Shown: positions 1-10,205 of the stretch, one piece after another
Position numbering within the stretch: position 1 is the first letter of the stretch
Layout of the letters: each line of letters opens with the position of its first letter
Origin: Marinobacter salsuginis
GTDB taxonomy: Bacteria > Pseudomonadota > Gammaproteobacteria > Pseudomonadales > Oleiphilaceae
DNA length: 64,000 nucleotides
Direction: 5' to 3'
NCBI RefSeq assembly: GCF_009617755.1
Contig: NZ_BGZH01000001.1
Location: forward strand, 1,612,001 to 1,676,000
Notes under the pieces: generated by a model
Seen by the model: only the letters and a program-made list of their open reading frames with translations
Told to the model about the DNA's origin: nothing
Databases searched by the model: none
Position numbers and translations under genes: made by a program

Positions 1-825
1 TCCATTGTGGAAGGCTTCACAGACCAGGGATGGTCCGAGGGGGTTGTGGTGGCCCGTGGCATTAGCGATGCCAAGTTTGTCCAGCCGGAGCTTGAGCTGC
101 AGAAGGTCGCCGCGGTACTGGGTATCCGCCTTGGTCACCATCACCCGGATGGTCAGCCAGTCCTCGAACTCGCCTTTGTCCACCACCGAGAGTTCGGAGC
201 CGGGAAAGCCTTTGGGGGCGGGCTTCAAGGGCGATTCCAGGCTTCGCGCCATCTGGTGCCAGATGACCCGTTGCCGGGCCTGGATCTGCCCCGAGGCATC
301 CATGTATTCATTCGCCTGCTGATCGTTTGAGGCTTTCTGGGCCGCCTGTTTCAGGCCCTCCACCATCTGCACAAAACAGGCGTCCATCAACGGCTCGATG
401 AAATGGATCACCGCCTTGGCAGACTGATGCAGAACAAACTGGATCCGGTCGCTGGGCGCCCGGAGAGAGGAACGATCCTGACGGCGGGAGCCGCCGCATT
501 GCTGCAGCATGGCATCAACCGCTTCCGGGTTCGGGCGGCTGAAATTGACCCCCATGGCGCCATCAATCCGCCGGACAATACTGACGTGCAGTTCATGGCG
601 GCGGGCGCCATCCAGGCCACGAAAACGTACCACCAGTTCCGGCGGCGTGCCGGACGCAAACGCCCGATCCAGCTTCTTCGAGGTTTCACTCGAATAGCGA
701 ACGAAAAGGCCCTCTGCACAAAAATCGGCGATCTGGCACGGCCACGCCTCTCCGGTTCCCAAATCAATCTGAGCGGCAAGCTTGATAGGTTGGCGGGGGC
801 TGCTACGACGTTCTCTCGGATCCAT
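1..825 (-). CDS. PilZ-DUF1631 family protein, C-terminal part outside window
   Basis: The reading frame starts at an ATG at 825 and is open for 275 codons to the window edge, so the gene is partial. Residues 1 to about 110 look like a PilZ domain: an arginine-rich start (RERRSSPR, residues 4-11) matches the RxxxR signature and DFCAEG (about residues 34-39) matches the D/NxSxxG signature, the two c-di-GMP contacts of PilZ. The following region resembles the long DUF1631 family (proteins usually of 700-800 residues in pseudomonads and Marinobacter). A c-di-GMP-responsive cytoplasmic protein is inferred; the role of DUF1631 is unknown to me. It is divergent from the lipoprotein aminopeptidase gene, sharing about 170 bp of upstream DNA. 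Confidence 0.72.
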   Translation of the reverse strand, partial: MDPRERRSSPRQPIKLAAQIDLGTGEAWPCQIADFCAEGLFVRYSSETSKKLDRAFASGTPPELVVRFRGLDGARRHELHVSIVRRIDGAMGVNFSRPNPEAVDAMLQQCGGSRRQDRSSLRAPSDRIQFVLHQSAKAVIHFIEPLMDACFVQMVEGLKQAAQKASNDQQANEYMDASGQIQARQRVIWHQMARSLESPLKPAPKGFPGSELSVVDKGEFEDWLTIRVMVTKADTQYRGDLLQLKLRLDKLGIANATGHHNPLGPSLVCEAFHNG

Positions 826-996
826 GAACTACCTGATATCTCGCAAAGCCGGAACAGTCACCAGAGACACTGCCCGGTACCGACTCACGTCCCTGAAACG
901 ATGGCGGATGCCACCGGCTGCTACTATAGAGACCATGATTGTACTATAGCGGCCTGGCCCCCACAGGCAAACCAATCCACTATAACATCCTGACCC

Positions 997-2067
997 ATGA
1001 AACAGCTTAGTCAGATCTATCTACTTTTGCTACTGGTAACAATGCTTAACGGCTGTTCGACCATTGGCTACTATTCGCAAGCTGTCAGTGGGCATCTATC
1101 CTTGATGATGGCCGGGGAACCGGTGGAGAAGATCCTCACAAATAATGAAACCCCACTGGAGTTGCGAGGAAAACTCTCGCTGACACAGCAGGCCCGGCAC
1201 TTCGCCGCCCAACGACTGGCCCTGCCGGTGGGAGACGCCTTCAGCGACTACGTGGAGCTCAACAGACCCTGGGTGGTGGTCAATCTGGTGGCCGTGCCCG
1301 AATTCTCGCTGGAGCCACACCGCTGGTGCTACCCCGTTCTCGGCTGCCAGGCCTACCGGGGGTACTTCAATCTGGAAGATGCCCGTACCGAGGAGGCGCA
1401 ATTCCAGGACAACGGCTTCGACACCTTCATTGGTGGTGTGACGGCCTATTCCACCCTTGGCTGGTTTGATGACCCTCTGCACACCGGCTTTACCCGATTG
1501 GCGGCGGACCGCATGGTCGCGCTGATGTTCCATGAACTGGCCCACCGGGTGGTCTACATTGCCGATGACACGGCCTTTAACGAAAGCTTCGCCACCGCCG
1601 TAGAGCTGGAGGGTCTGAGACTCTGGCTCTCGGAGCAGGGCAACCCCGGTCAGTTCCGGCAAGCCCTGGACCGTCTTACCCGCCGCAACCAGACACTGAC
1701 CCTGGTGGAGGACTTCAGCGCCCGCCTGCAGACACTGTACGCCGAGCAGGACAGCTTGCCAGATGACCAACTGCGAAACCGGAAAACGGCCATTTTCGAA
1801 GACCTGGCGCTAGCCTATCAGGAGCTTTCCGCAGACTGGCCCGAGCCGGGCCCTTTCGGACCCGCACCGGTCAGTCTGAACAATGCCAATGTTGCGCTGT
1901 TTCGCCAGTACAACCAGCATGTACCGGCATTCCGGCAGATGCTTCGAAATGCAGACTACGACTTTGCGAGCTTTTACAAGGCCGTCGAGACGCTGTCGGA
2001 GCAACCGGAACCCCAGAGGTCTGAACACCTGGCGGCCCTGTCACAGCGGTTTGAAGAACACCTTTGA
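997..2067 (+). CDS. Predicted lipoprotein aminopeptidase (zinc HExxH family)
   Basis: A 356-residue protein beginning with a lipoprotein signal peptide: a hydrophobic run and lipobox LNGC with the lipidated cysteine at residue 20. HELAH at residues 179-183 is a gluzincin HExxH zinc site, followed by NESFAT (195-200), whose glutamate is the probable third zinc ligand. Length and motif layout match the predicted aminopeptidase family COG4324. It is therefore probably a membrane-anchored periplasmic metallopeptidase; the substrate is unknown. The 3' end overlaps the 3' end of argA by 27 bp on the opposite strand. No strong ribosome-binding site precedes the ATG. Confidence 0.8.
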   Translation: MKQLSQIYLLLLLVTMLNGCSTIGYYSQAVSGHLSLMMAGEPVEKILTNNETPLELRGKLSLTQQARHFAAQRLALPVGDAFSDYVELNRPWVVVNLVAVPEFSLEPHRWCYPVLGCQAYRGYFNLEDARTEEAQFQDNGFDTFIGGVTAYSTLGWFDDPLHTGFTRLAADRMVALMFHELAHRVVYIADDTAFNESFATAVELEGLRLWLSEQGNPGQFRQALDRLTRRNQTLTLVEDFSARLQTLYAEQDSLPDDQLRNRKTAIFEDLALAYQELSADWPEPGPFGPAPVSLNNANVALFRQYNQHVPAFRQMLRNADYDFASFYKAVETLSEQPEPQRSEHLAALSQRFEEHL

Positions 2068-3348
2068 GTTCCGCTGGGTATTGTAGGAGGCCAGCTTCGG
2101 CCCGGGCAGGGCCTGCACGGTGGAAGGCTGGAAGCCCCGCTCCCGGAACCAGTGCTCCGTCTGGGTGGTGAGCACAAACAGCTTCTGGATGCCCTGCCCC
2201 CTGGCCAGCTTCTCCACCATCGCCAGAATCTCGTCACCCCGCCCGGCGCGGCGATAGTTTGGATCCACGGCAAAACAGGACAGCTCGCCGGCACCTTCCT
2301 CGGGGTAACTGTAAAGAGCGGCACAGCCCACGATGGTCCCGTCTCGCTCTGCCACGACAAACCGGTCAATTTCGGTTTCCAGCATCTCCCGGGAACGGCG
2401 CACAAGAATGCCCTGCTCCTCCAATGGCTGAATCAGTTCCAGAATCCCGCCAATATCCTCAACCCTGGCCTGGCGGAACTGTTCGTAGTGATCGCCGCTC
2501 ACCAGCGTGCCGGCACCGTCCCGAGTGAACAGTTCTTTCAGCAACGCCCCGTCGTCCACATAGCTAATGATGTGAGCACGCCGTACGCCCTTCACACAGG
2601 CATCACAGGCCGCCCTGAGCAGATCCGCATCGTGACCGGTTACCGCACCGGAAGCCAGACGTTCGGACGCCTGACGCGCTGACAGCTCCCTGATCAGGCT
2701 GCCGTCCTCTTCCTGCAAGCCGGGATCATCAATAAACACCATCAGCTTTTCGGCCTGCAGCGCCGCCGCTACCTGACTACCAACATCCTCGTAGGAGAGA
2801 TTAAAGGCGTCCCCGGTGGGCGAATAACCCATCGGCGGTAATAGAACAATGTGCCCCAACTCCAGCAGTTTCTCGATGCCGGCCACATCCACCCGGCGCA
2901 CCTTGCCGGTGTGGCCAAAATCAATACCATCCAGCACACCCACCGGCTTGGCGGCCACATAATTACCCCCACTCACCCGAATACGGGCATTGTGCATCGG
3001 CGAATTCACCAGCCCCATGGAAAGGTGGCTTTCCAGGTAAGCTCTCAGGCCACCGATGGCCTCCATCACCATGCCAAGGTGCTCTTGCGGTGTAATCCGC
3101 AGCCCTTTGGCAAACGACGATTCCACCCCGGCGCCATCCAGCCGCGCCTGGATTTGCGGGCGGGCACCGAAGGCAACGACCAGCCGCACGCCAAGGCTGC
3201 TCAGCAGCGCGATGTCATGAATGATGTTGATAAAATTCCCGTGTTCAATCGCATCCCCCGGTATGGTCAGCACAACCGTACGCCCGCGGTGGGCGTTGAT
3301 GTAAGGGGATGAATGGCGGAATCCATGCAGCCAGTCGTTTGATTTCAA
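2041..3348 (-). CDS. argA: Amino-acid N-acetyltransferase (N-acetylglutamate synthase)
   Basis: A 435-residue protein matching the classical two-domain ArgA: an N-terminal amino-acid-kinase-like domain (about residues 20-285, the arginine feedback domain in known ArgA) and a C-terminal GNAT acetyltransferase domain (about 290-435), which includes the acetyl-CoA loop region RRAGRGDEIL. It transfers acetyl from acetyl-CoA to glutamate, the first step of arginine synthesis. argE lies upstream on the same strand, and an inverted repeat (3399-3509) sits between them. The stop codon region overlaps the aminopeptidase gene on the other strand. Confidence 0.95.
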   Translation of the reverse strand: MKSNDWLHGFRHSSPYINAHRGRTVVLTIPGDAIEHGNFINIIHDIALLSSLGVRLVVAFGARPQIQARLDGAGVESSFAKGLRITPQEHLGMVMEAIGGLRAYLESHLSMGLVNSPMHNARIRVSGGNYVAAKPVGVLDGIDFGHTGKVRRVDVAGIEKLLELGHIVLLPPMGYSPTGDAFNLSYEDVGSQVAAALQAEKLMVFIDDPGLQEEDGSLIRELSARQASERLASGAVTGHDADLLRAACDACVKGVRRAHIISYVDDGALLKELFTRDGAGTLVSGDHYEQFRQARVEDIGGILELIQPLEEQGILVRRSREMLETEIDRFVVAERDGTIVGCAALYSYPEEGAGELSCFAVDPNYRRAGRGDEILAMVEKLARGQGIQKLFVLTTQTEHWFRERGFQPSTVQALPGPKLASYNTQRNSKVFFKPL

Positions 3349-3398
3349 TTCGAATACTCCAAGCTTTTTTCTTTACGCGGCCTGCAATTCAGTTTGAC

Positions 3399-3509
3399 GA
3401 ACACTGTCGGGAGCCCTCTCCAAAACCGTGGAGCGCCAGGGATGGCGCGACCGAGCCCTACAGGGACGTATTTACGGGCGTGTTTTGGAGAGGGCTCCCG
3501 ACAGTGTTC
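3399..3509 (+). repeat. Nested intergenic inverted repeat, copy 1
   Basis: A perfectly complementary 28-bp inverted repeat (3399-3426 with 3482-3509) encloses a 55-nt core. Within the core, GCGCCAGGGATGGCGC folds into a hairpin with loop AGGGAT, and TACAGGGACGTA into a second with loop AGGGAC. The arm ends next to the core read CCAAAAC and GTTTTGG, as in copies 2 and 4. The element begins 28 bp after the argE stop codon; its core is oriented opposite to argE and argA transcription. Confidence 0.9.
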
Positions 3510-3536
3510 AGCCCCCTATTTGACCCGGACTCCGTC

Positions 3537-4706
3537 TTAAAGGCAAAACTGTCGGATAAGCCCTCGCAGTACTTTAACGGTTGGCTCCAGCTGGGACAGC
3601 TCTATAAATTCATCCGGTTGGTGCGCCTGATCGATGGATCCGGGGCCCATGACCAGGGTTTCCAGGCCGAGTTTCTGTAACCAGGGCGCTTCTGTGGCGA
3701 AAGCGACTGCGTGGGCCGTGTGACCGGTGAGCTTTTCACAGGCTTTGACCAGGGCCGCATCGGCCGGGGTTTCGAAGGGTGGCACGCCGTCGAAGAGTGG
3801 CTCGAATTCCAGCGACAGCTCCCGACGCTCCGCAATCGGCTGGACCTTGCTCAGGATGGTCTGGCGCAGCGTTTCCATGTTCATGCCCGGCAGTGGACGC
3901 AAGTCAAAGTGCAGCTCGCACTGGGCGCAGATGCGGTTGGGGTTGTCACCGCCGTGGATGCAGCCCAGGTTCAGGGTTGGAAACTGCACTTCAAAGTTCG
4001 GGTTCCGGTACTTTTCCTGCCAGCCTGACCGGAGTGCCAGCAATTCTGTGAGCGCTTCGTGCATTCCTTCCATGGCATTGCGGCCGAGGGCCGGGTTGGA
4101 GGAGTGGCCGGACTGGCCCTCGAATTTCAGGCGCTCCATCATGATGCCCTTGTGCATGCGCACCGGTTTCAGGCTGGTGGGCTCGCCGATGACCGCGTAG
4201 CGGGCCTTGGGCTTGCCGGCTTCGGCCAGGGCCCGGGCGCCATCCATCGAACTCTCTTCGTCGGCCGTGGCCAGTATGATCAAGGGCTGCTTGAGATCTT
4301 CGTTCACAAAGGCCCTGGCCGCCTCGATGGCCAACGGAAAAAAACCTTTCATGTCACAGGTGCCCAGCCCGTACCAGCGGTTGTCCCGCTCGGTCAGGGT
4401 AAAGGGATCGCTCTGCCAGCGTTTGTCATCAAAGGGCACTGTGTCGGTGTGGCCGGACAGCACCAGACCACCCGGGCCGCTGCCGAGGGTTCCGATCAGG
4501 TTGTACTTTCCGGGCATCCCCGGCACTTCCAGGATTTCCACAGAAAACCCGAGAGCCTCGAGCCATTCGGCCAGCGTTCGCACCACGGGCTCATTGCTGT
4601 GATCCCACTTCGCCGACGCGCTGCTGATGGAAGGCAGCGATATCAGGCGGGCAAGCATGTCACGAATGCCCGGCACCGTTGCGGATTTGCTATCGGACTG
4701 CGACAT
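3537..4706 (-). CDS. argE: Acetylornithine deacetylase
   Basis: A 389-residue M20-family metallohydrolase. Metal and catalytic signatures are visible: SGHTDTV with H86 and D88, TCDMKG with D118, and DEES with E150-E151. It hydrolyses N-acetylornithine to ornithine and acetate in the cytoplasm. The start ATG follows AGAGGAAACT, a good ribosome-binding site. It lies between a membrane-anchored LSm-tailed gene (26 bp upstream, same strand) and argA, so transcription with other arginine genes is likely. ArgE of the enterobacterial type alongside a classical ArgA implies the linear acetyl route; whether argJ is also present cannot be seen here. Confidence 0.93.
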   Translation of the reverse strand: MSQSDSKSATVPGIRDMLARLISLPSISSASAKWDHSNEPVVRTLAEWLEALGFSVEILEVPGMPGKYNLIGTLGSGPGGLVLSGHTDTVPFDDKRWQSDPFTLTERDNRWYGLGTCDMKGFFPLAIEAARAFVNEDLKQPLIILATADEESSMDGARALAEAGKPKARYAVIGEPTSLKPVRMHKGIMMERLKFEGQSGHSSNPALGRNAMEGMHEALTELLALRSGWQEKYRNPNFEVQFPTLNLGCIHGGDNPNRICAQCELHFDLRPLPGMNMETLRQTILSKVQPIAERRELSLEFEPLFDGVPPFETPADAALVKACEKLTGHTAHAVAFATEAPWLQKLGLETLVMGPGSIDQAHQPDEFIELSQLEPTVKVLRGLIRQFCL

Positions 4707-4732
4707 AGTTTCCTCTCAGATTCCCACTGGAA

Positions 4733-5983
4733 TCATTGTGCACGGCCACGACGCCAGACTTCAAAGTTGACGATCGCCCTGGTCAACATCGGATAGGCGA
4801 CTTCACCACCGGCAACCACGCGGGCCACTTCCAGCTCACGCTCGCTGACGCTCACCAGACGACCCTCCACAACATTATCGTTGGACAGGGTTACCCGAAC
4901 CTGCCGGTCAATCCATTGTTCGGCGCTCTCCAGTTCCGCCGGGTACCAGCTTTCGGTCTCAGGATCTTCTCTTGGCACCACTGGCTCAACCGCCACTTCT
5001 GGTGTTTCCTGAACAACAGGCTCGGCCTCGGTCAGAAAGACGTCCGGTACGCCGGCACCATTGTAGCGAACTTGCCAGCTTGGGCCCTGGCCACCGTTGT
5101 CATCTACTCTGACAGGAACACCAAACATGGACTGATCCGGTTGCAGGTTCACGGTAAGCTCACCGCCCTCAAGCAGCCACTGCCGGTAAAGCGCCTTCAG
5201 CTGATCGCTGGCGGCCAACCCCCGGGCTTCGAGTCCAGCAACCAGCGCGGCCACCGCCCGCCCGGCCCATTCGCCGGTTTCAATGCCGGCTTCGCGGGCA
5301 CAGTAGGCGGCGATTCGGCGCATCAGGCCGCCATCGCGCAGGGTCAAACGCATAGGCTCGTCACCGTCCAAAACGGACAGTTCGGAATCCTGAACCCGGA
5401 TTCGGGCATCAGTCCAGTCCAGTTCGAGACTACCGGTGCTGATGGTATTCAGCTCCGCGTGGAGATTGCCTTGGGTCTGGCGCACGAAACCATCGCCGGC
5501 CAACGCGGTGATGCCCATGCGGATCAGATCGCCGCTCCCCAGTTGCTGCCGCGGATCTGGCGCACATGACAGGACAAACAGCGCCGGATCTCCCTCACTG
5601 TTAACGCCCTCTGCGGTGACCCAGTTCCGGAGCATGGTCGGGTCCAGAGTCAGGCCAAGGCCATCTAGTCTCAGGGTCCACTGGGCCGGCAGACTGGTCG
5701 GATCGGCGAGAGCAGACAGCAGGTCAACGGGTGAACCAGTATCAAACTCCGCCCGGGCGATATCCAGCGGCTGGGTAAGCTCGAAATCCTGCCAACTGGC
5801 ATTGTTGAGAACCAGTCGGCCCTCAATACCGGAACTGATGCTGCCTCGATGCAGCACACCGTAGGATTCCAGCGCCTGTCTTGCTTCAGCCATGCGCTGG
5901 TCTGCCAGCCACCAGACACCTGCCTTGAACGCGGCAAAGCCGATCAGAACCAGTACTACCAGCGTCGCAAGCAGGCGTTTCAT
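4733..5983 (-). CDS. Membrane-anchored protein with C-terminal LSm-like segment
   Basis: A 416-residue protein I do not recognise by name. Residues 4-24 form a single N-terminal membrane segment, which predicts a large periplasmic body with beta-rich, DUF945-like character. A proline/glutamate-rich linker (about 320-350) leads to a C-terminal segment (about 360-410) with the alternating pattern VRVTLSNDNVVEGRLVSVSE, typical of SH3/LSm small beta-barrels. It sits between argB and argE on the same strand with 24-26 bp gaps, so it is probably co-transcribed with arginine genes. No enzymatic motif is visible. Confidence 0.6.
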   Translation of the reverse strand: MKRLLATLVVLVLIGFAAFKAGVWWLADQRMAEARQALESYGVLHRGSISSGIEGRLVLNNASWQDFELTQPLDIARAEFDTGSPVDLLSALADPTSLPAQWTLRLDGLGLTLDPTMLRNWVTAEGVNSEGDPALFVLSCAPDPRQQLGSGDLIRMGITALAGDGFVRQTQGNLHAELNTISTGSLELDWTDARIRVQDSELSVLDGDEPMRLTLRDGGLMRRIAAYCAREAGIETGEWAGRAVAALVAGLEARGLAASDQLKALYRQWLLEGGELTVNLQPDQSMFGVPVRVDDNGGQGPSWQVRYNGAGVPDVFLTEAEPVVQETPEVAVEPVVPREDPETESWYPAELESAEQWIDRQVRVTLSNDNVVEGRLVSVSERELEVARVVAGGEVAYPMLTRAIVNFEVWRRGRAQ

Positions 5984-6007
5984 CCGGAGACTCCTTGTCG
6001 GGTGCCG

Positions 6008-6916
<909 letters not shown>

Positions 6917-6964
6917 TTAATCCTGAGTTGTTATCGATCTGCAAATCGTCAGTGGGCTTTCAAA

Positions 6965-9607
6965 TCAAAACTCTGCCACCAGATCCGGCGCTGCCTTCTG
7001 CAGCTGGTCCCGGAACACAGACTTGATTCGTTCCAGTGCCTCCTCTGTCTCCGCCTCGAAGCGTAGCACCAGCACTGGCGTGGTATTGGATGCCCGACAC
7101 AGCCCCCAGCCGTCGGCGTAGTCCACCCGGATGCCATCAATTGTGCTGATGTTGCCGTCACCAAAGTCACCGTCCTCGCCGAGCCGTTTTATGATGTCGA
7201 ACTTGGAGCTTTCGGTCACTTCGACATTCAGCTCCGGGGTGCTGATATCGTCCGGGAAATCCTCGAAGACCTCATCGCTGTGCCGGTCTTCAATGCCCAG
7301 GATTTCCAGCAGGCGGGCGGCGGAATAAAGGCCATCATCAAAACCGTACCACCGCTCACCAAAGAAGATATGACCGCTCATTTCCCCGGCCAGGAGCGCG
7401 CCAGTCTCTTTCATTTTTGCTTTCATCAGTGAATGACCGGTTTTCCACATGATGGGCCGGCCGCCCGCTTCGGATATCACACCGGCCAGCCTGCGGCTGC
7501 ACTTCACGTCATAGAGAACGTCAGCACCCGGATTGCGGGACACCACATCCCGGGCGAACAACATCATCAGGCGATCTGGCCAGATGATCTTGCCGGAATT
7601 GGTGACCACGCCGAGTCGATCGCCATCGCCGTCGAAAGCCAGCCCGATGTCAGCACCTTCCGATTCGACACGGGCAATCAGATCCGCAAGGTTTGCCGGT
7701 TTGCCGGGATCCGGATGATGGTTCGGGAAGTCACCATCCACCTCGCAGTACAACGGAATCACCTCACAGCCCAATTCTTCAATGAGCATGGGTGCGAGTT
7801 CGCCGGCAATGCCATTGCCGGCATCAACGACAACCTTCAGCGGTGCCGCTACCGCAACATCGCCAACAATCCGGTCCAGATAGGCACGGCGGACATCCTC
7901 GGTACTCTGACCGCCCCGACCACTGGCAAAATCGCCGGTCTGAATTCGCTGATACAGTTTCTGGATGGCTTCCCCCGAGAGGGTTTCCCCGCCCAGCATG
8001 ATTTTCAGGCCATTGTAATTGGAGGGGTTATGACTGCCGGTGACCATGACACCAGAGCCAGTCTGGAGTTCGTGGGTGGCAAAATAGAGTACCGGTGTGG
8101 GCACGGCGCCCACATGAATCACGTTGCACCCGGTGGCCATCACTCCACGAGCAAGGGCATCCGCAAGATCCGGGCTCGAATGGCGACCGTCATAACCAAT
8201 GCAGAGGCTGTCGACACCACGCTCCAGGGCTTCGGAACCAATGGCCCGGCCGATCACCTCAACGCCCTCGGCAGTCAGGGTTTCGCCGACAATGCCTCGA
8301 ATGTCATAGGCCCGGAAAATATCCTGGGACAGCTCTACCTGAGGCAGTGCCACCTCTTCTACATCCGGGGTGTCGCCCGAACCAAAGACGGTATCTTCGC
8401 CACTGCCGAAACCGAGAACGTCCTCATCGCCATCAAGCATGTCGATATCGAGCATGTCCTTTTCCTGGAACAGGGGTTCATCGCTGCCCTTGGCGGTACC
8501 TGCACCGGCCTTCCCGGCAGCAGCCTGCTTTGGCTTCGCCGCTTCGCCAGCTTTGGCGACCCGCTTATCGACAACCTGCGACAACCGGTACAGCACCTCA
8601 CCGGTTGACGCCACCATATCCCAGCGGAAGGTCGGCAACTTCACCCGCTCTCCGCCAAAAACCTTGTGAGCCCACTGGATCAGAGCGGTCACATCCTGGC
8701 GCAGACCTTTCTGGGCTCCGCCCAGCAGGACCCAGACAATAATGGCTGCGATCAGCGCGGGAACCCCAACCAGAATAGCGATCATCAACGTATCCACCGG
8801 CGCTGCGGAGGATCTGGCGGGGGTATAGGTTACCGTCCAGTCAGGATTGCCGAGCTTCCGGGATTCGGCGCTTCCGGATCCGTTGCCATTGCTGACTACG
8901 GTGCGGGACGAACCTGACACCGTCTGGACCAGCGCCAACTGGCCGCCGAGACTGGAATTGACTACCTGCAGCAACGGTTGGATCTGGGCGGAGTCGAAGA
9001 TGATCAGCAGGCTTCCGATGACCGCATTGCTTGTCGGGTTGCGCACTGGGGTGGCCATCTGGAAAAACCAGCGATCATCCCTTGGGAAGGCATCCGGGAA
9101 GAGCCGCTGGCCGGTTTCAGCGCGCCGGGCCAGTTCAAGGCCTGAGAACCCCAACAGTCCCTCATTGCTTGAAGTACGGGGAATGTCACGGTAGGGAAAC
9201 AGATGGACTGCCTCTATACCGGGCAGTGAATCCGCCAGCTGCACTTCGGTTGGCGGTATCTCGTTCGGGCTGCCCAGCGCCTGAACCACATGCGGCTGAG
9301 TGGCAAGACCATTGACGCTTTTCTGGACCTGGTCGAAATACTGGTTCAGTCGAAGCGCTGCGGCATCGGCCTCGAGCGCTTTCAACGAGCCAAATCGTTC
9401 CGTTGCCGAAGGCTGGACCACCAGAAAATGAAGCAATGCAACGGCAATTACGCTCGCCAGAACCACGACCAGTGACTGGTTTACTGCCACGGTATTCAGC
9501 CGCTTGAGCTTGGGGCCCGAGGCACTGGCCTTTTCCTTTTTTACCGCCTTCTTCGACGGTTTTTCATCAACGGACGCGTCGGCATCTTTCTTTTTACCCA
9601 GCTTCAT
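6965..9607 (-). CDS. algC: Phosphomannomutase/phosphoglucomutase with membrane sensor-like N-terminus
   Basis: I chose the ATG at 9607 (MKLGKKK), preceded by AGGA at 6 nt, giving 880 residues; an in-frame start 14 codons upstream lacks support. The C-terminal half (about residues 430-880) is a complete alpha-D-phosphohexomutase: VTGSHNPSNYNG with the phosphoserine, FDGDGDR for the metal, GEMSGH for sugar selection and RASNTTP for phosphate binding. It interconverts mannose-1/6-phosphate and glucose-1/6-phosphate for exopolysaccharide and LPS precursors. The N-terminal half has a basic cytoplasmic start, a membrane segment near residues 45-64, a presumed periplasmic Cache-like domain, and a second membrane segment near 285-310. 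Long AlgC forms of this kind are known from pseudomonads. Confidence 0.92.
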   Translation of the reverse strand: MKLGKKKDADASVDEKPSKKAVKKEKASASGPKLKRLNTVAVNQSLVVVLASVIAVALLHFLVVQPSATERFGSLKALEADAAALRLNQYFDQVQKSVNGLATQPHVVQALGSPNEIPPTEVQLADSLPGIEAVHLFPYRDIPRTSSNEGLLGFSGLELARRAETGQRLFPDAFPRDDRWFFQMATPVRNPTSNAVIGSLLIIFDSAQIQPLLQVVNSSLGGQLALVQTVSGSSRTVVSNGNGSGSAESRKLGNPDWTVTYTPARSSAAPVDTLMIAILVGVPALIAAIIVWVLLGGAQKGLRQDVTALIQWAHKVFGGERVKLPTFRWDMVASTGEVLYRLSQVVDKRVAKAGEAAKPKQAAAGKAGAGTAKGSDEPLFQEKDMLDIDMLDGDEDVLGFGSGEDTVFGSGDTPDVEEVALPQVELSQDIFRAYDIRGIVGETLTAEGVEVIGRAIGSEALERGVDSLCIGYDGRHSSPDLADALARGVMATGCNVIHVGAVPTPVLYFATHELQTGSGVMVTGSHNPSNYNGLKIMLGGETLSGEAIQKLYQRIQTGDFASGRGGQSTEDVRRAYLDRIVGDVAVAAPLKVVVDAGNGIAGELAPMLIEELGCEVIPLYCEVDGDFPNHHPDPGKPANLADLIARVESEGADIGLAFDGDGDRLGVVTNSGKIIWPDRLMMLFARDVVSRNPGADVLYDVKCSRRLAGVISEAGGRPIMWKTGHSLMKAKMKETGALLAGEMSGHIFFGERWYGFDDGLYSAARLLEILGIEDRHSDEVFEDFPDDISTPELNVEVTESSKFDIIKRLGEDGDFGDGNISTIDGIRVDYADGWGLCRASNTTPVLVLRFEAETEEALERIKSVFRDQLQKAAPDLVAEF

Positions 9608-9702
9608 AGTCCATCCTGCAGTTGTAATTTTATCGTCCTGGACAAGCACTTACCCGCAAAGTATAGACGCCGGCGCGTGGTTCTGCGTGGCCGGCCTCCT
9701 GG

Positions 9703-10164
9703 TCACCGCGTGCCGGTGGAGCCAAAGCCGCCGTCACCACGGACACTGGCGTCAAATTCCGAAACCACCTCAAAATCCGCCTGGACGACCGGCACCAGTA
9801 CCAACTGGGCCAGGCGTTCGCCTACATCCACGGTAAAGCTGGTGCGCCCACGGTTCCAGCAGGACACCATCAACTCGCCCTGGTAATCCGAATCGATCAA
9901 CCCCACCAGATTGCCAAGGACAATGCCGTGTTTGTGGCCGAGCCCGCTTCTGGGCAGGATCATGGCCGCCAGGGAAGGATCTGCAATGTGGATCGACAAG
10001 CCGGTCCGGATCAGTTGGGTATCGCCCGGTTCCAGGGTCAGCGGCTCATCCAGGCAGGCTCTCAGATCAAGGCCGGCGGAGCCTTCGGTGGCATATTCGG
10101 GAAAGGGAATCTGGTTACCGATACGGTCATCCAGAATACGTACCTGAAGATTTTTCCTGCTCAT
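9703..10164 (-). CDS. dut: dUTP diphosphatase
   Basis: A 153-residue trimeric-type dUTPase. Family motifs are present in order: AGLDLRA (motif 1), [10 protein letters not shown] (motif 2), [13 protein letters not shown] (motif 3), [10 protein letters not shown] (motif 4) and the C-terminal [10 protein letters not shown] (motif 5, the flexible lid). It hydrolyses dUTP to dUMP, keeping uracil out of DNA and feeding thymidylate synthesis. It lies between coaBC and algC on the same strand, 41 bp downstream of coaBC. Start chosen at the ATG with AGGA 6 nt upstream. Confidence 0.97.
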   Translation of the reverse strand: MSRKNLQVRILDDRIGNQIPFPEYATEGSAGLDLRACLDEPLTLEPGDTQLIRTGLSIHIADPSLAAMILPRSGLGHKHGIVLGNLVGLIDSDYQGELMVSCWNRGRTSFTVDVGERLAQLVLVPVVQADFEVVSEFDASVRGDGGFGSTGTR

Positions 10165-10205
10165 GAGGTGTCCTGTCGATTGTGGTACCGGAACGCTTCG
10201 CTGAA

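Noticed and set aside
916..985. Three ACTATA repeats between the DUF1631 and aminopeptidase genes
   Set aside because: Spacing is irregular and the hexamer is short and common; it may only be overlapping -10-like sequence.
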